Below, piece by piece: positions 8,750-17,416 of a stretch of 64,000 nt of DNA. Source of the stretch: Gammaproteobacteria bacterium HGW-Gammaproteobacteria-15 (GTDB lineage Bacteria; Pseudomonadota; Gammaproteobacteria; Enterobacterales; Alteromonadaceae); the NCBI GenBank assembly GCA_002840125.1, contig PGZF01000002.1, positions 372,001-436,000 on the forward strand. Direction: 5' to 3'. The first letter of the stretch is position 1. Each line of letters begins with the position of its first letter. The notes beneath the pieces are model-generated. The model saw only the letters and a list, made by a program, of their open reading frames with translations, was not told the origin of the DNA and searched no databases. The position numbers and the translations under genes are program-made.

Positions 8750-10044
8750 TTTGCTGCCAGCTCTTGCTGGCTGTTATATAGCTTTAATGCGTTAATGCGC
8801 CGGGTAATCTCCTGTTCCAGCTGTTTAAAACCTGTGCCGTTATAACCGCCAAGCTGTTGTTGTAATTGTTGTTCAGTCAAACCTTCGGGTAAATCCTGTG
8901 TTGGCGGCATTATCGCTTGCTCAAATGTCAGGCTGTTAAACTGGTTCAACCGTTGCGGCGTTACTGATGCTAAGTGCTCAGCAAAATGGGTTCCGGCTCT
9001 GTCTGCTGCCAGGTCGACAAAGCTGAAGCCCGAGCCTCCACTGTCTCTGTCTGCATCCATAATTTCTTTCAGATTGCCAATTTGCTGTGATAGCTGAGTG
9101 TTACCCAACATTTGCAGCACGGCTGAATACAAAAAGTGCAAGCTGAGGTCACGCCGGCCATTAAGCAACATAGGTGGCATATTCGGTACCTGGTGCAGCT
9201 TTACGTCAGGGTTGGCGTAATAAATAAATCTTTTGTTGGCAAAGGCTACAGCCAGAGCCCAAAGTGCGTTTTTATACTCGGTTTCTAAATCGCTGTTGTC
9301 TGAGCGGTTTATAGCAACAAGTAACAGTTTGTGGGCAAAAAATGCCAGCCGGCGCTCGCGTTTATGCTGGCGTTGTAACTGTTTTAACTGCTGCAGATAA
9401 AATTCAACATCTGCTGCCGCGCTTTGGGCCGGGCCAAAACCAAATGGACGATGAATTTGCGGATGCAGGCTTAGTTTAATCGGGCTGGCATTGGCCGCCT
9501 CAAAATGCAGACGGTTGTTTATCAGCTCGCCTCTGGCGAATAAGGCCAGCAACTGCTGATCTGCCGGTGTGGCAATAACAGTGCGCACCATTAGCTTTAG
9601 CAATGGGTTAGCAACCCAGCCCGGTAGTTTTATTGCGCCCAGTTTGCAGTGTTCAATAGCGAAACCTTTGTCTGATGGCATAAATAAACAGGATGTTTGT
9701 ATACCGCGCCTGGGCCAGCTTAGCGGCAGGTTGGCCTGGCCATGCAAAGCTACGCCAAACGGATTAAGCACACCACTAAACTCTACTTGTGGCAGGGCAT
9801 AGCTGGCCACGTTCATTAGCGCATCCAGCTGTGTTTGATCAAAGATCAGTTTTATATTGCCGCCCGGCTGCGCCAGATGCTGCACCGTGTCAGACAGCAC
9901 ACGCTGCGCCGTGGTAACATCGCTGGCTTCTATAGTACGCTGTGATAACACCGGTTTTGATGTAATAAGAAAAAACAACGCCACGGCAAGCACTGCCAAT
10001 AACACTACGCTGCGCAAAAAATAGCGCGATAACCTGTTTAGCAT
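8746..10044 (-). CDS. Uncharacterised membrane-anchored periplasmic protein
   Basis: I do not recognise this 432-residue protein. One N-terminal hydrophobic helix (about residues 10-28) follows positively charged MLNRLSRYFLR, so most of the protein should be periplasmic. The middle has a long amphipathic, Q/K/R-rich helix (FYLQQLKQLQRQHKRERRL). A conserved-looking glycine and aspartate motif (GGSGFSFVDLAADRAG) lies near residue 345, and the tail is Q-rich and helical. It lies 7 bp downstream of the VanZ-repeat gene, in the operon that begins with hydrolase 2. That points to a role in assembly or export of the same product, but no catalytic residues can be assigned. Confidence 0.7.
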   Translation of the reverse strand: MLNRLSRYFLRSVVLLAVLAVALFFLITSKPVLSQRTIEASDVTTAQRVLSDTVQHLAQPGGNIKLIFDQTQLDALMNVASYALPQVEFSGVLNPFGVALHGQANLPLSWPRRGIQTSCLFMPSDKGFAIEHCKLGAIKLPGWVANPLLKLMVRTVIATPADQQLLALFARGELINNRLHFEAANASPIKLSLHPQIHRPFGFGPAQSAAADVEFYLQQLKQLQRQHKRERRLAFFAHKLLLVAINRSDNSDLETEYKNALWALAVAFANKRFIYYANPDVKLHQVPNMPPMLLNGRRDLSLHFLYSAVLQMLGNTQLSQQIGNLKEIMDADRDSGGSGFSFVDLAADRAGTHFAEHLASVTPQRLNQFNSLTFEQAIMPPTQDLPEGLTEQQLQQQLGGYNGTGFKQLEQEITRRINALKLYNSQQELAAN

Positions 10045-10051
10045 GGAATGG

Positions 10052-12388
10052 TTAAGCCCCTGAACCAGAGAATTTTACATTGCGCCGCAGCGCTAAAGCC
10101 GGAATAAAAAACCAGCACAACAGCCCAAGCAGTGTGATAAACGCCAGGCTGTAGCGCATAAATAATTGCAGCGGAGCGGCATATTGGGTTCTGTCCGTAC
10201 TGAGCAAAAACTGTAGCGCTGAATAAGCTTGCTGGTATTTGACGATAACACTTTCAGTGGCATTTTGCAGCAACCACCAGGACAGTGGCAGCCCAAATAC
10301 GATAAGCAGTGGCAGATATTTCCAGCGGGTGGGCACCGGGGTACAGCACTGCTGAGCTAAATAAGCGGCAAGGCTAAACAACAACATCAGCCACGCAGTC
10401 AGTGCTGTTATGGCAGCCAGGCTGCCGCCGTCTGCCAATAGTTCAACAATATTGTCAGTTGCGGCCATTTTTACTACGGCCAGATACCAGAACAACGCCA
10501 CAGCAGCATTCGCCCCGAGCCATAAAATGGTGGCGGGTATTTTGCTACGGCTGTAAATAAATTGCAGTGCTGCCATACAGTTAAACTGGAACAGGCTAAA
10601 AAAGCCGATAAAACGCAGCATTAGCTCAATGGCCCGTGGCAGCGTTGTTACCGGGGCGCCAACAATGTCATGCAGTGATTCTGTCGGTACGGTGGCATAC
10701 AGCAGCCAGAATATAACCAGGCTCTGCGTAACACACTGTAGTGGGGCCCAGAGGATAAAACGGGCATAGCTGTTAAAGCTCAACACTGCGGGCATAGCCA
10801 GCAGGTATAGCATCAGGCACAAACCAGGAATAGCACTGATATTATCGCTTAGCAGTTCCCGCACATTGTAGGGTAATGCCGGCAACTGGCTTAATAAAAA
10901 CATGACCAGCATTGATACAGCCAAATGGCTGCCGAGCTTTATGTACAACCCTGATGCTGGTTTCGCGGCTATCGGGGTTGATAAGCCAGGTGGTACGGCA
11001 TGGAGGGGATTAACCCCAGCGCTGTCTGGCTGGTGCAGGCGATTAGCGAAAAAAACAGTAAAACCAAAGCCTGCTGCAGCACCACCTATTTGCAGTATGG
11101 CATCGGTAATATCCACAGTTTTACCGGGCAATGCCAGCTGCATGCCCTCGCATAATAATGCCAAGCTAATGACATAAATACTGCCAACAATCTGCAAGGT
11201 TTGTTGCTGCCAGCGCAGTGACAACCTGTGCTGAAACAGCGCCAGTAATACCCCAAGCGGGAGAAATGCCAGCAGTTTTTGCAGCAGTGCAGTAATAGCA
11301 CGGTACTCAGTGCCAAAGTACAGCGACTCCAGCAGCACCTTGCCCTGTGCAGCCTGCAGCCGCTGGTTGATAAAAGCCCAGTCAAAATTAAAGTTAAATG
11401 GATACCAAAACAGCATTAAAAGCAGCAGGCTGTACAGCACAATGGCACCTGGCCACAGTAACCACGGCGTGAGTTTTGCCGTTGGACCGGCAATATTGCT
11501 GGCCGGGCTGCGTTGCCACAAACGCAACAACGTTACGCTAAGCCAGGTGGCTATTAAGGCGCAGAGTACATCACTGATATCGGTAACCCGGCTGTATACA
11601 AACAGCTGGCAAAACTCCAGCAGCAGCGCCAGTAACAGCACCTTACCGTACAGCTTTATGCCAGCCTGCTGTTGCTGCAGATACAACAGCACCGCGATAG
11701 GGCACCACAACAGAATATCGCTGAGGACCGCATAGCCAATGTCGGCAGCCGAGCCGCGGTAGCCCGCAAATGGCAGCAGCACAATACGGCCTTCACGCCA
11801 CTTTTTATACAGCTCTACCGGGCTTAAGGTCAGGTCCAGCGGTAACAGGTTGTACAGGACAAACATAGCAACATAGCCAATTAGCAGGTAAGTAACTACC
11901 GAAGCCTGGCCACGGATAAGCGCCAGCGAAGTTAAAAACTGTTTTAACTGACGGCCTCTGAAGCAGTACAGAATGATGCCCAGCATGGCACCGGTGGCTT
12001 CAGCAATAATATCGTTAATGGACACTGTACGCTGCGGGAAATACAACTGGGTAAACTCTATGCTAACGGCTAAAGCGGCGCAAAACAGCCAGATAACACC
12101 AGCCAGTACCAGATTTACAGCAGTTGCGCCGGGGCGGAAACTAAGCGCACAAAGTAAAAAAGCAAAGGGGACAAACAGCAGAATATTGGCTACCCAGTCA
12201 GCCCGTGAGCGTATGCCAAGCTGCAGATACGGAATTTGCCAAAAGCGTTCTATTGCGTCGTTAAACGGCAGCGCGACATAACGCAAAGGCACCAGGCTGC
12301 CGTAAATAATAAAGGCCAGATAAAGCACACAAGCCAGCAGCAACCATTTGTGCAAAGCGGCTTCGTTGTTCGTGCTGTGCATAAGCAT
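10052..12388 (-). CDS. Polytopic protein with three tandem VanZ-like domains
   Basis: 778 aa, largely membrane-spanning. The VanZ core can be read three times with the same spacing: E111/Q114/R120/D126, E258/Q261/R267/D273, and E414/Q417/K423/D429. Each is preceded by hydrophobic helices of the type ANILLFVPFAFLL. After about residue 450 another 330 residues of transmembrane sequence follow, without the motif. VanZ proteins are single-domain and poorly understood (teicoplanin resistance; many sit in surface-polysaccharide loci). The start at 12388 has GGGAG close upstream; an ATG two codons later is equally possible. It sits between hydrolase 1 and the uncharacterised protein gene in one leftward operon. 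Confidence 0.85.
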   Translation of the reverse strand: MLMHSTNNEAALHKWLLLACVLYLAFIIYGSLVPLRYVALPFNDAIERFWQIPYLQLGIRSRADWVANILLFVPFAFLLCALSFRPGATAVNLVLAGVIWLFCAALAVSIEFTQLYFPQRTVSINDIIAEATGAMLGIILYCFRGRQLKQFLTSLALIRGQASVVTYLLIGYVAMFVLYNLLPLDLTLSPVELYKKWREGRIVLLPFAGYRGSAADIGYAVLSDILLWCPIAVLLYLQQQQAGIKLYGKVLLLALLLEFCQLFVYSRVTDISDVLCALIATWLSVTLLRLWQRSPASNIAGPTAKLTPWLLWPGAIVLYSLLLLMLFWYPFNFNFDWAFINQRLQAAQGKVLLESLYFGTEYRAITALLQKLLAFLPLGVLLALFQHRLSLRWQQQTLQIVGSIYVISLALLCEGMQLALPGKTVDITDAILQIGGAAAGFGFTVFFANRLHQPDSAGVNPLHAVPPGLSTPIAAKPASGLYIKLGSHLAVSMLVMFLLSQLPALPYNVRELLSDNISAIPGLCLMLYLLAMPAVLSFNSYARFILWAPLQCVTQSLVIFWLLYATVPTESLHDIVGAPVTTLPRAIELMLRFIGFFSLFQFNCMAALQFIYSRSKIPATILWLGANAAVALFWYLAVVKMAATDNIVELLADGGSLAAITALTAWLMLLFSLAAYLAQQCCTPVPTRWKYLPLLIVFGLPLSWWLLQNATESVIVKYQQAYSALQFLLSTDRTQYAAPLQLFMRYSLAFITLLGLLCWFFIPALALRRNVKFSGSGA

Positions 12389-12430
12389 CCTGCTCCCTGG
12401 CTTTATTTAACCGAACGGTATCAACAGCAT

Positions 12431-13273
12431 TTACTTTGTGGCTTGCACAAAATTATAGCTTTGTTGCTCAACCTGCTCCCGCCAGCGCGCGCTGGAAAAA
12501 GTATGGCTGGCATCGCTAATAGGGTAGTGCCCGGCATCCCGCAAACATTTGCCCCAGGCTGGGTTGTCGACACATAGTTGCAAGAATTCCTGTGCAGTCA
12601 GATCGTTACCACTGCTTATCAGCAGCACTTTGCCGTTAAATTGCTGCCAGCCACTAAGCATAGCGGCAACATAGTTTTGCTCTGTTACTGTAAGCTGGGC
12701 CGTCGCGGCGACAGTGGTAGTTTTGCTGGCCCGTAATGTCTGCCAGAACGAGCTGATGCTGCGACGCAGCGCCAAACCGCCGCCAAATAGTTTATGCCAG
12801 AATTGCCGGCTTAGCAGGCGCTTTAAATAATAGTGTTTGAGCATGGCTTTGGCGTGGCTTTGCTGCTGGCGCACCCAGGGGTTTAGCAGTATTACACCAC
12901 TGATGCGTGGATCTGGCCGGTTGAGTTTAATCAAAATGGCACTGGCAGCATCGCAAAGGCCCCATAGCACCACCTGTGTTAGCTGCGGGCACTGCTGAAA
13001 AAAAGCATCAATCGCCAGTTCAATATCTGCCGTTTGCTGATAAAACGCGGCTTTACTACCGCTGCTATCGCCCATGCCGGCAGTATCCAGCCGCATTGAT
13101 GGTACGCCCTGAGCCGCCAGATAGCGGCTTAGTTTAACAAACTGCCTGTGGCTGCCAACACGGTACTGTGGCCCGCCAACAATCAGTAATACGCCGGTTG
13201 TTGCCGGGGCCTGATGCACAATAGCGCTTAGCTGATAACTGGCGCCAGCCAGGCTGATGTAGTGTTCAGTCAT
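12431..13273 (-). CDS. Alpha/beta hydrolase 1, exosortase A system-associated
   Basis: 280 aa with an alpha/beta-hydrolase fold: an early VGGPQYRVGSHRQF block, then RLDTAGMGDSSG, then a nucleophile elbow. The elbow reads WGLCDAAS, so C107 occupies the position normally taken by serine. A late histidine follows in DAGHYPISD. The family I match it to (TIGR03100 type) is restricted to XrtA loci and its substrate is unknown. It overlaps the hydrolase 2 gene by 8 bp. A cysteine nucleophile would suit thioester chemistry, for example release or transfer from the ACP at 2007-2249; that is an inference. Confidence 0.85.
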   Translation of the reverse strand: MTEHYISLAGASYQLSAIVHQAPATTGVLLIVGGPQYRVGSHRQFVKLSRYLAAQGVPSMRLDTAGMGDSSGSKAAFYQQTADIELAIDAFFQQCPQLTQVVLWGLCDAASAILIKLNRPDPRISGVILLNPWVRQQQSHAKAMLKHYYLKRLLSRQFWHKLFGGGLALRRSISSFWQTLRASKTTTVAATAQLTVTEQNYVAAMLSGWQQFNGKVLLISSGNDLTAQEFLQLCVDNPAWGKCLRDAGHYPISDASHTFSSARWREQVEQQSYNFVQATK

Positions 13274-14096
13274 GCTGCGCCCCTTCAGTTAAGTATTGCT
13301 GGGTAAGGGCAATAAGTTGCTCTGCGCTGGCCAGCTCTGCCGTTTGCCAGTAGGGTTCGGCCTTTAGCTGGGTATAATTTAGCTGGCAGTGTTGCTGTAA
13401 CTGCTCGCGCATTTTTTGTACCGGTAAGGCCACGGTATCCAGCTGCGATGTTTCCAGCCAGTGTAGTTTTATGTCGTTTAGCTGCGCCGGAGTGTTGCTG
13501 TTGATATCAAGCAGGCTGTGATAAAACGCCGGGCTAATCGGGTAACCGGCAATTTCAATATTTTCACCTTCGCTTAGCTGCAGCTCCAGATCTTTTTGGC
13601 TGATTTTATTGCCTGCCGCCATGGCCTCGGCCACTTTTAACCGTACAAACTGTTGCCAGAATTTACTGACATCAAATACCGGCTGCCATAACACCAGTTG
13701 CTGCACCGGCAAGGGTAAAGTGTGTTTATTCATTAAATCGAACAGTTGTATAACGCCAAAGCGTACCGCAATAAAGTTGATGCTTTGGTAACCCTGTTGC
13801 TGCAACAGCACTAATAACTGGCAGAGATCGTCACGCCAGATGTCTATGCTGGCCTGATCTAAATCAGCGGCGCTGTCGCCGGTGCCATAATTATCCAGCA
13901 TAAAGCAGCTGTAACCGGCCGCAGCCAATTGCTGCATAGCCGCGTTTAGCAGATGACGGGATTTATTCATTTCTTCGGCAAACGGTGGAATAACTATAAC
14001 AGCACTGCCATTACCCTCGCTGTTTTGCAGGGTGCGAAGAAATAACTGCCGCTGATTCAGCTGAATAAAACCGGTACTGAGGTGCTGTTGTTGCAC
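13266..14096 (-). CDS. Alpha/beta hydrolase 2, exosortase A system-associated
   Basis: 276 aa. The signature PPFAEEMNKSRH near residues 37-48 and MLDNYGTGDSA near 67-76 match the second XrtA-linked hydrolase family (TIGR03101 type). Where the nucleophile elbow should be, the chain reads FIAVRFGVI with R112, so neither serine nor cysteine is available. The protein may be non-catalytic, or may use a different residue. It is the first gene of the leftward operon hydrolase 2 - hydrolase 1 - VanZ repeat - uncharacterised protein, and is divergent from the DegT aminotransferase gene. Confidence 0.84.
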   Translation of the reverse strand: MQQQHLSTGFIQLNQRQLFLRTLQNSEGNGSAVIVIPPFAEEMNKSRHLLNAAMQQLAAAGYSCFMLDNYGTGDSAADLDQASIDIWRDDLCQLLVLLQQQGYQSINFIAVRFGVIQLFDLMNKHTLPLPVQQLVLWQPVFDVSKFWQQFVRLKVAEAMAAGNKISQKDLELQLSEGENIEIAGYPISPAFYHSLLDINSNTPAQLNDIKLHWLETSQLDTVALPVQKMREQLQQHCQLNYTQLKAEPYWQTAELASAEQLIALTQQYLTEGAQHD

Positions 14097-14155
14097 TTTG
14101 CCTTCCTTGTGCGTAAACCTGAACAGGCCCTATGATAACCGTTGCGGAGGCGATG

Positions 14156-14174
14156 ACCAAGTTTGTATCTTGGT
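14156..14174. promoter_or_regulatory. Short inverted repeat in the divergent hydrolase 2 / aminotransferase promoter region
   Basis: ACCAAG and CTTGGT face each other across a 7-base spacer in the 168 bp between the two divergent starts. It could be an operator or a chance dyad. No convincing -35/-10 pair could be placed around it. Confidence 0.3.
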
Positions 14175-14264
14175 ACTTTTTGTATTTAGGCAACTATTTG
14201 GGTTGTTGTTTGTGCGGTGGTACTGCTATAGCATAGTGCGGGTGTGAATTCATGGACTGAGTCA

Positions 14265-15314
14265 ATGCCGGTACAATTTTCTGCACCATTAATGGATGCT
14301 AAACATTTCCCGCCTTCGCTGATCAAAGCACAACCAGCCTTTACGTTAACAGGCTGTAGTTTATGGCGATATCCGCTGCCTGTTAACAATGTCAGCACTT
14401 TCAGCCGTGCCAGATATGCACTGGCAGCAGCAGCGTTGCATTTAAAGCATAGCGCGCAGCAAAATACCGTGTTGTTACCGGCGTATCATTGTCCGGCGTT
14501 AGTGGAGCCCTTTATTTATGCTGGTTATAACATTGTATTTTACCCGCAGTTGGCCGATTTAAGCACCGATATTGCTACTTTTATCCACTTACTTACCCCG
14601 CAGGTAACCCATGTGGTAATCGTGCGTTATTTTGGCTTTAGCCAAAATGCTGATGAGCTTATTCAGGCGGCGTTTGCTGCTACCAAAGCCGTAATTGAGG
14701 ATAACGCGCATAGCCTGGCGCATTTCTGGCAAACCTGCGCGACCAAACCGCCAGCTATCAGCGCCAGTGTCAGTAGTATTGCTAAAACTTTAGGTACCGC
14801 AGATGGCGGCGTGCTGTACCTGCCCGGTTATAAAGCGGATACGCAGGTAGCTGCCGGTTTTACTACAGAATTAAAAGCGCTGCGCAGCGGTAACCGGCCG
14901 GTGAACCGCTCCGCTGATGCAGATTTGCGTTATTTTCTCGCCGGTATGCAAACTGCTGATTGTTTACGAGCCAGCCGCTGGCTGATGTTACGCAGTAATT
15001 ATGCAGCCATTAGCAGACAGCGGCGGGAAAATTATCAGTATTTAGCGCAGCAGCTGGAGCGCAGCAGTGCGGGGCAGGTGTTATATCCGATGCTGACAGA
15101 GCATGATGTGCCTTACGTACTGCCGTTTTTACTGCATGACATTCATGGCTTTACGCGATTGCGTCAGCAGCAAATTCAGGTATTGCGCTGGGAAGAGCTG
15201 GCAACAACAGCAACCGGCATTGCCAGCAACTATCAGCAACATTTGGTACAACTGCCGGTGCATCAGGCTTTGTCAAAGCAGCAACTGCAAAACATAGTTA
15301 AGGCAGTAGGCTGA
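14265..15314 (+). CDS. DegT/DnrJ/EryC1/StrS-family aminotransferase
   Basis: A PLP-dependent sugar-aminotransferase fold of about 349 aa. Visible landmarks are LLPAYHCPALVEPF (cofactor-site loop), VIVRYFGF, the aspartate block IEDNAHSLAHF, and the PLP lysine in SSIAKTLGTADGGVLYL. Members usually aminate keto-sugar nucleotides, but this one lacks the standard N-terminal start of that group and is short of typical sugar enzymes. The start is uncertain: GTG 14244, ATG 14265 and ATG 14292 share the frame and none has a clear Shine-Dalgarno. It is alone on the plus strand between leftward operons. A role in making an amino sugar for the polysaccharide is inferred. Confidence 0.78.
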   Translation: MPVQFSAPLMDAKHFPPSLIKAQPAFTLTGCSLWRYPLPVNNVSTFSRARYALAAAALHLKHSAQQNTVLLPAYHCPALVEPFIYAGYNIVFYPQLADLSTDIATFIHLLTPQVTHVVIVRYFGFSQNADELIQAAFAATKAVIEDNAHSLAHFWQTCATKPPAISASVSSIAKTLGTADGGVLYLPGYKADTQVAAGFTTELKALRSGNRPVNRSADADLRYFLAGMQTADCLRASRWLMLRSNYAAISRQRRENYQYLAQQLERSSAGQVLYPMLTEHDVPYVLPFLLHDIHGFTRLRQQQIQVLRWEELATTATGIASNYQQHLVQLPVHQALSKQQLQNIVKAVG

Positions 15315-15344
15315 TTCTGCAAGCTGACAATAAAAGCAGTGTGA

Positions 15345-16349
15345 TTATTTTGGCGCGGGTTTGTGTTTAAAGTTGGCAATAGCGTTCGTCAGCGCCTTTA
15401 GTTTGCCGCGCCATGTCCGCTTATTGCATAGCTGAATACCATAAAGTGTCTGTTTTGCTGACATCCAGTCTTTTTTATAATCGTCATTGCCGGTAAGAAA
15501 ATCTACTGTGTTAACGTTATCCCGGCATATCACATGCTCAAGCAGTGCGGCTGTCAGCACAGTTCCCGGGCTGAAGCGGGTAAAGTCTTTGTTATAAGCC
15601 AGTTTGAAAATGGCTGCCGTTTTGTCGTACACAAACCAGATTTGCGCCGCTATCGGTTCATTGTTGTAGTAAATGACCCCAATGCGCAGGGCATTGATTT
15701 GCCAGTTATGCTGGCATATACAGTCAATAAAGGCCGGAGTGGGTTCAGAACGTTTCCAGCTGTGGTAATACACCTGATGGTAATCAATCAGGGCCTGCAT
15801 CAGTACCTCTGCAGAACCTTCGCTGTATACTTTAACGGTAAAGTTACCGTCTTTATTCATCAGCTCTTGCTTACGTTTCAGCGTATTTTTCAGCTGACTG
15901 GGCCGGCGTTGCCAGTACTGCGCTAAGCTGGTGATATTGGGTTCATACCAGTTTACCGAGTGTTGGTAAATAAAACCCTTAAAGCCTAATGTGGCAAAGC
16001 TTTGGCACCAGGCTTGTGCCTGGTTGTTGTAAAGCGGCAGAATATTAATGTAATCATAGGCTGAGAATATACTGGCGTGTTGTTGCAATGTCTCCGCACA
16101 GGGCAAAGTAGCTATCGGCTGCCCGGCAATACCATAGATTGGCGAGTAGTAATTCGTCATGCTGTCCAGGATATTATCAGGCTGGTTTGGGGTGCTGCTA
16201 AAAAAAGCAAGGCCGGCATGCGCGGTTAAAGGCAGGCTAAAGTTGTGTTTGTTATGGTTTACATGCTCTGCAAAAGCACTGAACCAGTAGTTGCAGACAA
16301 ACACCGGCGGTAAAGCTGAGGGGCTCTGTTGTATGGCTGGCTCTGTCAT
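15345..16349 (-). CDS. BioF2-like GNAT acyltransferase (second of tandem pair)
   Basis: 334 aa. The C-terminal half has the GNAT layout seen in BioF2/FemAB-like proteins: a basic LKNTLKRKQELM helix, then IGVIYYNNEPIAAQIWFVYD, AIFKLAYNKDFTRFSPGTVL (acceptor/CoA-side loop) and a final VDFLTGNDDYKKDWM. Such proteins add acyl or aminoacyl groups to amines. The start overlaps the end of the upstream, related gene by 4 bp, so the two are probably translated together. It is one of three acyltransferases of this broad type in the locus (with 16346-17416 and 35267-36295). The acceptor is unknown. Confidence 0.78.
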   Translation of the reverse strand: MTEPAIQQSPSALPPVFVCNYWFSAFAEHVNHNKHNFSLPLTAHAGLAFFSSTPNQPDNILDSMTNYYSPIYGIAGQPIATLPCAETLQQHASIFSAYDYINILPLYNNQAQAWCQSFATLGFKGFIYQHSVNWYEPNITSLAQYWQRRPSQLKNTLKRKQELMNKDGNFTVKVYSEGSAEVLMQALIDYHQVYYHSWKRSEPTPAFIDCICQHNWQINALRIGVIYYNNEPIAAQIWFVYDKTAAIFKLAYNKDFTRFSPGTVLTAALLEHVICRDNVNTVDFLTGNDDYKKDWMSAKQTLYGIQLCNKRTWRGKLKALTNAIANFKHKPAPK

Positions 16350-17416
16350 GGTTCAGCCACCTCTGCCACGGGTTTTTTCTTCAGTTTTTGCTTTAGCCGG
16401 GTTAATAATTGTAAGGTGTTGCCAAAGATGTTTTCTGCATACACGGTGCCGTTGTAGATAGAGCGGGTGTCGGTGGCCCATTCAAGCTGTTCTGGTGAGG
16501 CGTTAGTATAAAAATCGATTACTTTTACGCTGTGGTTGTCAAACAGCGTATGCAGGATCTGTTTTAACAACAGCCTGCCCAGCGCGAAGCTTTTAAACTC
16601 TTCATCAAAAGTTGTTTTCAGAATAATCAGCATATCGTGTTTGATGCAACATAGCCTGGAGGCCACAAGCCGGTCTTGTATGTAGTATTCATAAACCATG
16701 GCATTGTTCTGCTGCGCCAGCTGATATAAAAAATCGCGGTAGAACTGGCCTTGCCGGTTGCTGGGATGCAGGGCCGTACCGAGTTTACCTTTCCAGCCTT
16801 TAGATTCGATCATGCCGTAGCGATCTACCGCAGACTTAATATGTTGCGCACTACTGATCTGGCGAAAATCGAGTGTTGTATTTTCACGTTGCAGGCGGTT
16901 TTCATAGCGTGACATATTTTTACGCAGGTTTTTTGACCGTAACTGCCAATAGCTGTCGAAGCCGTCTTGCAACTTGATCTGCATATTAGTGGCATAAAAC
17001 GCCTGCTGATGATCATGCAGTACATTGAGTAGCGCCAGATGTTCTGCCGGATCCAGGCTGAGAAAATCGATACGGGCTGCTATGCCCGGTAATGCGCTAA
17101 GTAATGCCGTTACATCTGGTGTAAATGCCGGATTTATTAGCAGCAAACCAACCTGGGCCTGGCTGGGTTTATATAGCTCCCAGATCAGTTTGTTGCGCTG
17201 TCGCAGCAACATCAGACATTGCACTTGCCCCTGCCGGATGGCACGTACCTGGTATAACGGTGTATGGCCAAAATACCCTAATAATGAGGTCAGAAACTCA
17301 GTGCCAAGTAATTGATTATTGCCATGATAGCTATTGCTTAACAGGGTCCAGTCCGCAAAAAACTGCGGATCGTTCATATCAAACAGCTGTACTTGCCAGT
17401 AAACCGGGTCAGACAT
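16346..17416 (-). CDS. BioF2-like GNAT acyltransferase (first of tandem pair)
   Basis: 356 aa, similar in layout to the next gene: SKNLRKNMSRYENRLQRE basic helix, YEYYIQDRLVASRLCCIK, TTFDEEFKSFALGRLLLKQIL, then VIDFYTNASPEQLEWATD. These are the features of the BioF2/FemAB-like GNAT group. It overlaps the polysaccharide deacetylase gene upstream by 8 bp and the following acyltransferase by 4 bp. An N-deacetylase followed by two N-acyltransferases suggests removal of acetyl groups from amino sugars and replacement by another acyl or aminoacyl group; this is inference from order. Confidence 0.78.
   Translation of the reverse strand: MSDPVYWQVQLFDMNDPQFFADWTLLSNSYHGNNQLLGTEFLTSLLGYFGHTPLYQVRAIRQGQVQCLMLLRQRNKLIWELYKPSQAQVGLLLINPAFTPDVTALLSALPGIAARIDFLSLDPAEHLALLNVLHDHQQAFYATNMQIKLQDGFDSYWQLRSKNLRKNMSRYENRLQRENTTLDFRQISSAQHIKSAVDRYGMIESKGWKGKLGTALHPSNRQGQFYRDFLYQLAQQNNAMVYEYYIQDRLVASRLCCIKHDMLIILKTTFDEEFKSFALGRLLLKQILHTLFDNHSVKVIDFYTNASPEQLEWATDTRSIYNGTVYAENIFGNTLQLLTRLKQKLKKKPVAEVAEP

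Noticed and set aside
11310-11735. 141-codon frame opposite the VanZ-repeat gene
   Set aside because: It lies wholly inside the well-supported membrane-protein gene, in antisense.
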